A DNA stretch of 5,229 nucleotides from JASFRI01 sp050115015. Its GTDB lineage: Bacteria; Acidobacteriota; Polarisedimenticolia; CBDVAL01. This document shows positions 1 through 5,229 of the stretch, in pieces; the first letter of the stretch is position 1, and each line of letters begins with the position of its first letter. The stretch spans positions 1 to 5,229 of the forward strand of contig JASFRI010000312.1 of assembly GCA_050115015.1 (NCBI GenBank). The letters run 5' to 3'. The notes under the pieces were generated by a model. That model had not been told where the DNA came from. It saw nothing but the letters and a program-made list of their open reading frames with translations, and did not search any database. A program made the position numbers and the translations under genes.

Positions 1-101
1 AGGTGGGCGTCCACCAGCTCCCGGAACGCCTCCCGGTCGCCGCGCCGGGCACGCTCCACCAGCGCCGCGTCCTCATCCCCGACCGCGTCCTGTCGCCTCA
101 T
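1..101 (-). CDS. ECF-type RNA polymerase sigma factor, N-terminal fragment
   Basis: Read on the - strand, the frame starting at the ATG at 101-99 gives 33 codons before the window edge, beginning MRRQDAVGDEDAALVERARR and continuing GDREAFRELVDAHL. The pattern LVERARRGDREAFRELVDAH is the usual opening of region 2 in ECF (group 4) sigma-70 factors, which direct RNA polymerase to stress or envelope-response promoters. The rest of region 2, region 4 and any downstream anti-sigma gene lie outside the window. An in-frame TGA at 146-144 limits the start to one of three in-frame ATGs, at 125, 113 or 101. None has a strong Shine-Dalgarno sequence; the one at 113 has a GGGG six bases upstream. I chose 101 as the conservative start. 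The gene is divergent from the VIT/VWA gene and is preceded by a matching ECF-like promoter. The family call is fairly secure despite the short fragment; the ECF subgroup cannot be told. Confidence 0.8.
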   Translation of the reverse strand, partial: MRRQDAVGDEDAALVERARRGDREAFRELVDAH

Positions 102-150
102 CGTCCCGAGCATGCCATACCCCATGGCGTGGAGTCGCCGGCTTCACCTG

Positions 151-179
151 GTTGGACCGGCGCCACGGTCCGGAGTTCC
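151..179 (-). promoter_or_regulatory. Putative ECF-type promoter for the sigma factor gene
   Basis: On the - strand, GGAACT (179-174) is followed after 16 bases by GTCCAAC (157-151). GGAAC is the well-known -35 core of many ECF sigma factors, and a -10 element containing GTC at 16-17 bases is common in the same group. The -10 box ends 26, 38 and 50 bases before the three candidate ATGs at 125, 113 and 101, a sensible distance for a short leader. Its position upstream of the sigma gene suggests autoregulation, which is usual for ECF factors. The call rests on motif match and symmetry with the opposite promoter. The transcription start has not been shown. Confidence 0.6.
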
Positions 180-213
180 CGGGGTGTCCGGATTTCGCAC
201 GAGCGGGTTTCCG

Positions 214-242
214 GGAACTCCGGCCCAGGCGTCCGGTCCAAC
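214..242 (+). promoter_or_regulatory. Putative ECF-type promoter for the VIT/VWA gene
   Basis: GGAACT (214-219) is followed after 16 bases by GTCCAAC (236-242). These are the same boxes, with the same spacing and the same flanking CCG/CCGG bases, as the promoter on the opposite strand. Transcription would start a few bases after 242, giving a leader of roughly 25 bases that contains the ribosome binding site at 261-266 and the ATG at 274. This placement supports both the promoter and the start codon chosen for the VIT/VWA gene. By inference the divergent ECF sigma factor is the one that reads it. Confidence 0.62.
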
Positions 243-260
243 GGGGCAGGACACGAAACC

Positions 261-266
261 AGGAGG
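261..266 (+). promoter_or_regulatory. Ribosome binding site that fixes the VIT/VWA start
   Basis: AGGAGG is a full Shine-Dalgarno match, seven bases before the ATG at 274. It decides between this start and an in-frame ATG at 112 that would add 54 residues. The upstream ATG has no such site, and its extension would run through the promoter and inverted repeat. Confidence 0.9.
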
Positions 267-273
267 ATCGACG

Positions 274-2613
274 ATGCGACATCGGATGAGAGCTTGGATG
301 GGTTGCCTGCTGTTCCTGCTGTGCGCCGGTGCCACGGCGCAGGAGACGCGGCTCGACGACCGGCCGGGGCCCGGATCACCCTTCCTGCTGCGGGGCACCG
401 ACGTCCACGCCACCGTGGTCGGGCCGGTGGCCCACGTGGAGGTGGAGCAGCGCTGGGAGAACCCGAACCCCTTCCCCGTGGATGGCCTCTACATCTTCCC
501 GCTGCCCGAGGACGCCGCGGTGAACGACATGGAGCTCCGGATCGGCGAGCGGACCATCCGCGCGGACATGAAGCGACGGGACGAGGCCCGGCAGATCTAC
601 GAGCAGGCCCGCCGTGAGGGACGCGTCGCGGGGCTCCTCGACCAGGAGCGCCCCAACGTCTTCGCGCAGAGCGTGGCCAACATCATGCCGGGGATGGCCG
701 TCGAGGTGACGCTCTCGTTCGATCACCCGATCGAATGCGAGGACGGCGGGTGCGAGTACGTGTTCCCGACGGTGGTGGGGCCGCGCTTCATCCCGGCCCA
801 CCAGACGGATCCCGGACGCATCGACCCGCCGGTGATCCCCGAGGGGGAGCACACCCCTCAGACGCTGCGGCTGTTCCTGTCCATCGACGCCGGCGTCCCG
901 ATCCGCGACGTCTCCTCGCCGTCCCACCGGGTGATCGTCGGCCGCGAGGACGAGACCCGGGCCCACGTCTCCCTGGATGCGGAGAGTGCCTCTCGCCTGG
1001 ACCGGGACTTCCGCCTGCGCTGGAAGGTCGGCGGCGGCCGGCCGGAGCTGGGCGTCCTGGCGTTCCGGGATCCGGAAGGCCCCGGGGACCCCGGCACGTT
1101 CACCCTGATCCTTCAGCCTCCGGCCTCCGTCCCGGACGCCGAGGCGGTGCCCCGGGAGCTGGTGTTCGTCCTGGACTGCTCGGGGTCGATGAGCGGCGTG
1201 CCCCTGGAGGCGGCCAAGTCCGTGGTCCGGGGCGCCCTGGCCGGCGTGCGGCCGGGGGACACCTTCCAGATCCTGCGGTTCTCCGAGAGCGCCTCGGGGC
1301 TGGCACCGGCGCCGCTCACGCCGACGCCGGGGAACCTCCTTCGGGCCCGGACGTACCTGGAGTCCCTCCGGGGACAGGGAGGGACGCAGATGATCGAGGG
1401 GATCCGTGCGGCCCTCGACCGCCCGGCGGATCCGGAGCGGCTCCGGATCGTGTCGTTCCTGACCGACGGCTACATCGGCAACGAGGCCGAGATCCTCGCC
1501 GAGGTCCAGCGAAAGCTCGGCGACGCCCGGCTGTTCTCCTTCGGGATCGGCTCCTCGGTGAACCGCTACCTGCTCGAGGGGCTCGCCGAGGAGGGGCGCG
1601 GCGCCGCGGCGTTCCTGGGCTCCCGGGAGAAGCCCGACGAGATGGTCGAGCGCTTCCTGCATCGGATCGACGCTCCGGTCCTCACCGATATCCGCCTGTC
1701 CTTCGAGGACGTCGACGTGCAGGACCTGGAGCCCGGACGCATCCCGGACCTTTTCGCCGGCCAGACCCTGCTGATCCACGGGCGATACACGAAGCCCGGC
1801 ACCGGCCTCGTGGTGGTGGAGGGAAGGCGTCGCGGGCGGAACGAGGTCCTCAGCCGGGTCCTGGTGCTCCCGGACCGCGAGGAGGATCACGACGCCCTGG
1901 GCCGCCTCTGGGCGCGGGCGCGCATCCACCGGCTGGAGCGGCAGCTCCACGCCGGTCCGGATCCGGCGGTGCAGGAGGCGATCACCGTCCTGGGCCTGCG
2001 CCACCGGCTGATGACGCCCTGGACCTCGCTGGTGGCGGTGGACAGCGAGGTGGCGAACCCGGCCGGGGGGTCCGTGCCGGTGGACGTGCCGGTGGAGATG
2101 CCGCTGGACGTCTCCTACGAGGGGGTGTTCGGCGCCGCCGGCTCGGCCGGTCACAAGGCCATGCTCACGATGGCGGCGGCACCCCCGCCGGCTCAGGGCA
2201 CCGTGGGGTTCGCGCAGCGTCTTCGCATGGAGGGCGACGCGATGCGGGACCGAGCCCAGGTGGCTGCGGAGCTCGAGGAGGAGCCCGGCCGCCAGGACGT
2301 CGATCGGATGACGGCCCTCTCGTTCGACCGGATCAGCCTCATCCGCGAGGACGGCACCCGGGTCGTCCTCGAGGCCGACGGTGAGCTGTGGGTGGTCGAC
2401 GGCCGGCGGCGGACGAAGGTCCGCAACCTCACCGCGGCGGAGCTCGGCGAGGTGGGGCGCCTGCTCGCCGGCGCGGGGGGATGGCATCCCGCCGTGGCGG
2501 CCGCGCGGCAGCTGGTCGTCGAGGGGCCCTCGCTCCGGGGCGCGATCGCCCTGCCGTCGACGGACGGCGACGCTTCCCGCCTGGCGGCGCTGCTGGAGCA
2601 GTGGAGCCGGTAG
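274..2613 (+). CDS. Secreted VIT and VWA domain-containing protein
   Basis: The 779-residue product starts with a signal peptide: basic residues 1-6, a hydrophobic core at about 10-20, and a likely cut after ATA at residue 22. Cys17 lies in a sequence that does not fit a lipobox. A VIT domain follows at about 33-160, with the hallmark WENPNPFPVDGLYIFPLP (61-78) and GLLDQERPNVFAQSVANIMPG from residue 120. Cys155 and Cys160 (CEDGGC) could form a disulfide in the periplasm. A VWA domain at about 294-470 has a complete MIDAS metal site: D301, S303 and S305 in DCSGS, T371 and D398 in TDG. A linker includes ITVLGLRHRLMTPWTSLVAV (570-589) and SYEGVFG (614-620), a segment recalled from bacterial VIT/VWA proteins. 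The last ~95 residues (about 686-779) form a separate, unassigned domain. There is no C-terminal membrane anchor or sortase signal. VIT/VWA proteins are thought to mediate protein contacts, and the substrate here is unknown. The gene has its own ECF-like promoter and is followed by a hairpin. The length is normal for the family and I see no frameshift. Confidence 0.93.
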   Translation: MRHRMRAWMGCLLFLLCAGATAQETRLDDRPGPGSPFLLRGTDVHATVVGPVAHVEVEQRWENPNPFPVDGLYIFPLPEDAAVNDMELRIGERTIRADMKRRDEARQIYEQARREGRVAGLLDQERPNVFAQSVANIMPGMAVEVTLSFDHPIECEDGGCEYVFPTVVGPRFIPAHQTDPGRIDPPVIPEGEHTPQTLRLFLSIDAGVPIRDVSSPSHRVIVGREDETRAHVSLDAESASRLDRDFRLRWKVGGGRPELGVLAFRDPEGPGDPGTFTLILQPPASVPDAEAVPRELVFVLDCSGSMSGVPLEAAKSVVRGALAGVRPGDTFQILRFSESASGLAPAPLTPTPGNLLRARTYLESLRGQGGTQMIEGIRAALDRPADPERLRIVSFLTDGYIGNEAEILAEVQRKLGDARLFSFGIGSSVNRYLLEGLAEEGRGAAAFLGSREKPDEMVERFLHRIDAPVLTDIRLSFEDVDVQDLEPGRIPDLFAGQTLLIHGRYTKPGTGLVVVEGRRRGRNEVLSRVLVLPDREEDHDALGRLWARARIHRLERQLHAGPDPAVQEAITVLGLRHRLMTPWTSLVAVDSEVANPAGGSVPVDVPVEMPLDVSYEGVFGAAGSAGHKAMLTMAAAPPPAQGTVGFAQRLRMEGDAMRDRAQVAAELEEEPGRQDVDRMTALSFDRISLIREDGTRVVLEADGELWVVDGRRRTKVRNLTAAELGEVGRLLAGAGGWHPAVAAARQLVVEGPSLRGAIALPSTDGDASRLAALLEQWSR

Positions 2614-2622
2614 GCCGGTGAC

Positions 2623-2650
2623 GGGGGGCGGGCTTCCCGGCCCGCCCCCC
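2623..2650 (+). terminator. GC-rich hairpin, probable terminator of the VIT/VWA gene
   Basis: A perfect 11-bp stem (GGGGGGCGGGC at 2623-2633 with GCCCGCCCCCC at 2640-2650) encloses a six-base loop and starts nine bases after the TAG stop. Only ATTCTCC follows, so the T-tract is weak. Such T-poor hairpins are common at gene ends in GC-rich bacteria, where they may terminate less completely or protect the mRNA 3' end. The hairpin separates the VIT/VWA gene from the peptidase gene. Confidence 0.7.
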
Positions 2651-2663
2651 ATTCTCCTGCCGA

Positions 2664-2757
2664 ATCCTGCTTCTTCCCGAACCTTTCCCGTCGGAACGCA
2701 TAGGGCTAAACTGGTGCCGTGCATTCCGCACGACCCCGGATCCTGTTTTCCCGAACC
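2664..2757 (+). repeat. Pair of imperfect direct repeats upstream of the peptidase gene
   Basis: The two copies are at 2664-2683 and 2740-2757. Both consist of ATCCTG, then a T/C-rich connector of four or two bases, then TTCCCGAACC, and they start 76 bases apart. The second copy ends just before the ribosome binding site of the peptidase gene. They could be binding sites for a regulator or a chance duplication. Apart from the hairpin and these repeats, I see no gene or confident promoter in 2614-2771. Confidence 0.45.
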
Positions 2758-2758
2758 C

Positions 2759-2764
2759 TAGGAG
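2759..2764 (+). promoter_or_regulatory. Ribosome binding site of the peptidase gene
   Basis: TAGGAG lies seven bases before the ATG at 2772. It supports this ATG as the start, and a typical signal peptide begins directly at this codon. Confidence 0.8.
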
Positions 2765-2771
2765 TGTTCCG

Positions 2772-5229
2772 ATGCGATCTCCCGCCGCCCGGCGACCGCC
2801 GCGCAACCCTTACCGTCTCGCCGTCCTGCCGGTCCTCATGCTCGCCCTGGGGACCCTCATCTGCCCGGCCGTCGCCGGGGAGGCTCGCATCCTGCGCTAT
2901 CCCGCGATCCACGACGACTTCGTCGTCTTCGTGCATGGGGATGACCTGTGGCGCGCCCCCTCCGAGGGGGGCACGGCGATGCGGCTCACGTCCCACGACG
3001 GCGTCGAGCTGACCCCCAAGATCTCGCCGGACGGCCGGTGGGTGGCCTTCTCGGCGGAGTACTCCGGGACCCGCCAGGTCTACGTCATGCCGTCCGACGG
3101 CGGCGAGCCGAGACAGCTCACGTTCTACAACGACGTCGGGCAGATGCCGCCCCGCGGGGGTTTCGACTACTGGGTTCAGGGCTGGAGCCCCGACGGGAAG
3201 ATCCTGGTGCGGATGAACCGCACGCCCTGGGGGGAGCGCCCGGGCCGCTACTTCGTGGTGGATCCCAAGGGTGGCCTCGAGGCGCCGCTGCCGATCCCGA
3301 TCGGCGGAGGCGCGAGCTACTCCGACGACGGGAGCCGGCTCGCCTACGTCTACTTCGACCGGGAGTTCCGCACCTGGAAGCACTACGAGGGGGGGCGAAA
3401 CCAGGATATCTGGACCTTCGATCTCGACAGGATGCAGTCGAAGCGCCTCACCGACGCACCGGGCTCCGACAACTTCCCCATGTGGAAGGGGAACACCATC
3501 TACTTCACCTCCGACCGGGAGCACACGCTCAACCTCTACGCGTACGATCTCGGCTCCGGCGACGTGCGCAAGCTCACCGACTTCAAGGAGTACGACGTGC
3601 TGTGGCCCAGCCTCGGGCCGGACGCCATCGTCTTCATGAACGGCGGCTGGCTGTACCGCTACGACCTGGACGGCGGCAAGACCCGGAAGATCCCCATCTC
3701 CATCGACGACGACCAGCTGGCGGCGATGCCGCGCTGGGAGACGGTCTCCGACAACATCGCCGCGGCCGACATTTCCCCGGACGGCGCCCGGGCGGTGTTC
3801 GAGGCCCGGGGCGACCTGTTCACGGTCCCCGCCAAGGACGGACCCACCCGCAACCTGACGCGGACCCAGGGCGTGCGGGAGAGCGACCCGGCCTGGTCTC
3901 CCGACGGCCGCTGGATCGCGTACTACTCCGACGTGACCGGCGAGATGCAGCTCTACGTCCGCGAGCAGGACGGGAGCGGCGAGCCCCGGCAGGTGACCCG
4001 CAAGGGATCCGTCTGGCGCGCTCCCGCGCTCTGGAGCCCCGACGGGGAGAAGCTGGCGTTCGGGGACAGCGAGAACCGCCTCAACGTGGTGGACGTGGAG
4101 AGCGGCACGATCACCGTGGCGGATCAGGGAGACCAGGGCTCCCTGGACAACTACCGCTGGTCGCCGGACAGCCGCTGGCTGGTCTACGAGAAGAACCACC
4201 CCGAGACCACGCTGCCCTCGATCGCGATCTACTCCCTCGATACCGGGAAGGCGTCACTCCTCGGGAACGGGATGACCTCGGACCGGGGGGCGGTGTTCAG
4301 CGCCGACGGCAAGTACCTGTTCTTCCTCAGCGATCGGGATTACCACCTCCAGTTCTCCGACTTCGAGTTCAACTACGTCTACGACAACGCCACCCGCATC
4401 TATGCCGCTGCGCTGGACCCCGACGCCGAGCCGCTGTTTCCACTGAAGAGCGACGAGGTGGAGGTCCAGGAGGAGGAGGTCAAGGGCGAGGCCTCCGGTG
4501 ATGACGACGCCGGCGACGGGGGGGCCGAGGAGGAGAAGACGGAGGAGGAAGCGCCGGCGGTGACGGTGACGGCCGACGGCTTCGTCCAGAGGACCGTCGC
4601 GCTGCCCGGCCTCGAGGCGGGGAACTACGCCGGCCTCGCGGCCGTGGAGGGGGCGATCTACTTCCTCCAGTTCCCCGACGGTTCGCCGCCCTCCCTGATG
4701 CGCTACGACCTGGCGGCGCGCGAGGCCAAGGCCGTGGTCGAGGGGGTGGGCAGCTACTCCCTGGCGGGACGGGGGGAGAAGGTGCTCTACCGTGCCGGCC
4801 CCGGCTGGAGCATCGCCCCCGCCACGCCGGACGCCAAGGGGGAGAACCTGGACCTCTCGAAGCTCCGGATGAAGCTCGACCCCCGGGCCGAGTGGGAGCA
4901 GATGTTCGCGGAGTGCTGGCGGATCGGACGGGACTGGTTCTACGACGAGAACATGCACGGGGTCGACTGGGTGAAGATGCGCGAGCGCTACGGCGAGCTG
5001 GTGCCGTACATCTCCCACCGCAGCGACCTCGACTTCATCCTCGGGGAGATGATCGCCGAGCTGCAGGCCGGACACTCCTACGTCCAGAGCGGCGAGATGC
5101 CGTCCGTCGAGCGCATCGAGGGGGGCATGCTGGGCGCGGAGCTGGAGGCGGATCCCTCCGGCCGCTACCGGATCGCCCACATCTTCGCCGGCGAGAACTG
5201 GGATCCGGATTTCCGCTCGCCGCTCACCG
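2772..5229 (+). CDS. Tricorn-protease-like S41 peptidase, 3' end beyond the window
   Basis: 819 codons are present and the frame is open at the right edge; tricorn-like proteins usually exceed 1,000 residues. Residues 1-35 form a signal peptide (basic start, LAVLPVLMLALG core, cut after AVA at 35), so the protein is likely periplasmic. Residues about 38-555 are beta-propeller blades of the PD40/TolB type, with motifs such as SPDG (85-88), WSPDG (375-379) and later WSPDG/WSPDS copies; these match the two propellers that gate substrate entry in tricorn. A very acidic low-complexity linker (about 561-593) and a last strand-rich segment follow. The tricorn core domain starts near 698 (LRMKLDPRAEWEQMFAECWR) and contains DWFYDENMHGVDW and LQAGHSYV, whose His768 corresponds to the catalytic histidine of tricorn. 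A PDZ domain begins near 780. The nucleophilic serine and the rest of the active site lie outside the window, so activity cannot be confirmed. The likely role is cleavage of peptides in the periplasm. The gene sits 158 bases after the VIT/VWA gene, past a hairpin. Confidence 0.93.
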   Translation, partial: MRSPAARRPPRNPYRLAVLPVLMLALGTLICPAVAGEARILRYPAIHDDFVVFVHGDDLWRAPSEGGTAMRLTSHDGVELTPKISPDGRWVAFSAEYSGTRQVYVMPSDGGEPRQLTFYNDVGQMPPRGGFDYWVQGWSPDGKILVRMNRTPWGERPGRYFVVDPKGGLEAPLPIPIGGGASYSDDGSRLAYVYFDREFRTWKHYEGGRNQDIWTFDLDRMQSKRLTDAPGSDNFPMWKGNTIYFTSDREHTLNLYAYDLGSGDVRKLTDFKEYDVLWPSLGPDAIVFMNGGWLYRYDLDGGKTRKIPISIDDDQLAAMPRWETVSDNIAAADISPDGARAVFEARGDLFTVPAKDGPTRNLTRTQGVRESDPAWSPDGRWIAYYSDVTGEMQLYVREQDGSGEPRQVTRKGSVWRAPALWSPDGEKLAFGDSENRLNVVDVESGTITVADQGDQGSLDNYRWSPDSRWLVYEKNHPETTLPSIAIYSLDTGKASLLGNGMTSDRGAVFSADGKYLFFLSDRDYHLQFSDFEFNYVYDNATRIYAAALDPDAEPLFPLKSDEVEVQEEEVKGEASGDDDAGDGGAEEEKTEEEAPAVTVTADGFVQRTVALPGLEAGNYAGLAAVEGAIYFLQFPDGSPPSLMRYDLAAREAKAVVEGVGSYSLAGRGEKVLYRAGPGWSIAPATPDAKGENLDLSKLRMKLDPRAEWEQMFAECWRIGRDWFYDENMHGVDWVKMRERYGELVPYISHRSDLDFILGEMIAELQAGHSYVQSGEMPSVERIEGGMLGAELEADPSGRYRIAHIFAGENWDPDFRSPLT

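Larger units (their letters stand above)
151..242. repeat. Nested perfect inverted repeat in the divergent control region
   Basis: The outer arms GTTGGACCGG (151-160) and CCGGTCCAAC (233-242) are exact reverse complements. The inner arms CCGGAGTTCCCGG (170-182) and CCGGGAACTCCGG (211-223) are also exact reverse complements. On each side exactly nine non-matching bases separate outer and inner arms (161-169 and 224-232), and 28 bases lie between the inner arms. Conserved blocks with equal but unconserved spacers are what two copies of a two-box protein-binding site in opposite orientation would look like. A structural RNA hairpin would be expected to pair through the spacer. The arms coincide with ECF-like -35 and -10 boxes, annotated separately. 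Confidence 0.9.

Noticed and set aside
112..273. In-frame ATG at 112 that would extend the VIT/VWA protein by 54 residues.
   Set aside because: The extension lacks a ribosome binding site, places the signal peptide internally, and overlaps the promoter and inverted repeat. The ATG at 274 has a perfect AGGAGG site.
319..327. Cys17 in the VIT/VWA signal peptide (and Cys31 in the peptidase signal peptide) as lipoprotein attachment sites.
   Set aside because: The preceding residues are FLL and TLI, which do not fit the small-residue lipobox pattern. Both proteins have better type I cleavage sites a few residues later.
735..2384. 549-codon + strand frame inside the VIT/VWA gene, and a 517-codon frame at 2948-4501 inside the peptidase gene.
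   Set aside because: Both give low-complexity R/G/P/A-rich products typical of shifted GC-rich frames, and both lie within genes with well-supported coding.
2684..2719. Possible promoter for the peptidase gene: TTTCCC, 17 bases, TAAACT (2684-2712), or GGAACG at 2693 as an ECF -35 box.
   Set aside because: The housekeeping-type match is poor (three of six at -35, four of six at -10). The GGAACG has no GTC box at the 16-base spacing seen in the divergent region.
376..2724. 782-codon open frame on the - strand opposite the VIT/VWA gene, with similar antisense frames at 2706-4199 and 4254-5180.
   Set aside because: Their products are rich in H, R, P, G and V with no recognisable domain. Long antisense frames are expected opposite GC-rich genes, and the + strand frames contain clear VIT, VWA and tricorn motifs.

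Overview
The window is strongly GC-rich, with G or C at most third codon positions. It carries two long genes on the + strand and the first codons of a third gene on the - strand. All three products point to a Gram-negative-type bacterium with a periplasm: an ECF sigma factor, a secreted VIT/VWA protein and a secreted tricorn-like S41 peptidase. This combination is common in Acidobacteriota, Myxococcota and related high-GC candidate phyla. The phylum is an inference from gene content and base composition only.

Layout. Positions 1-101 (- strand) hold the N-terminus of an ECF-type RNA polymerase sigma factor that runs off the left edge. Positions 102-273 are a divergent control region. It contains a nested perfect inverted repeat whose two halves each read as an ECF-type promoter (GGAACT, 16 bases, GTCCAAC), one facing the sigma gene and one facing the gene on the right. 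Positions 274-2613 encode a 779-residue exported protein with a VIT domain, a VWA domain with an intact MIDAS metal site, and an unassigned C-terminal domain. A strong GC hairpin at 2623-2650 follows its stop codon. From 2772 to the right edge runs a tricorn-protease-like S41 peptidase. It has a signal peptide, two beta-propeller regions, an acidic linker and the tricorn core domain with the catalytic histidine, and the window cuts it at the start of its PDZ domain.

How the parts may work together. The sequence supports a model in which the ECF sigma factor transcribes its own gene and the VIT/VWA gene from matched back-to-back promoters, so the VIT/VWA protein would be a direct output of the sigma factor's envelope signal. 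The peptidase gene lies beyond a hairpin and has no copy of this promoter, so it is probably transcribed separately. The mirror-image promoter pair is the most notable structure in the window. No RNA genes, mobile elements or CRISPR arrays were seen.
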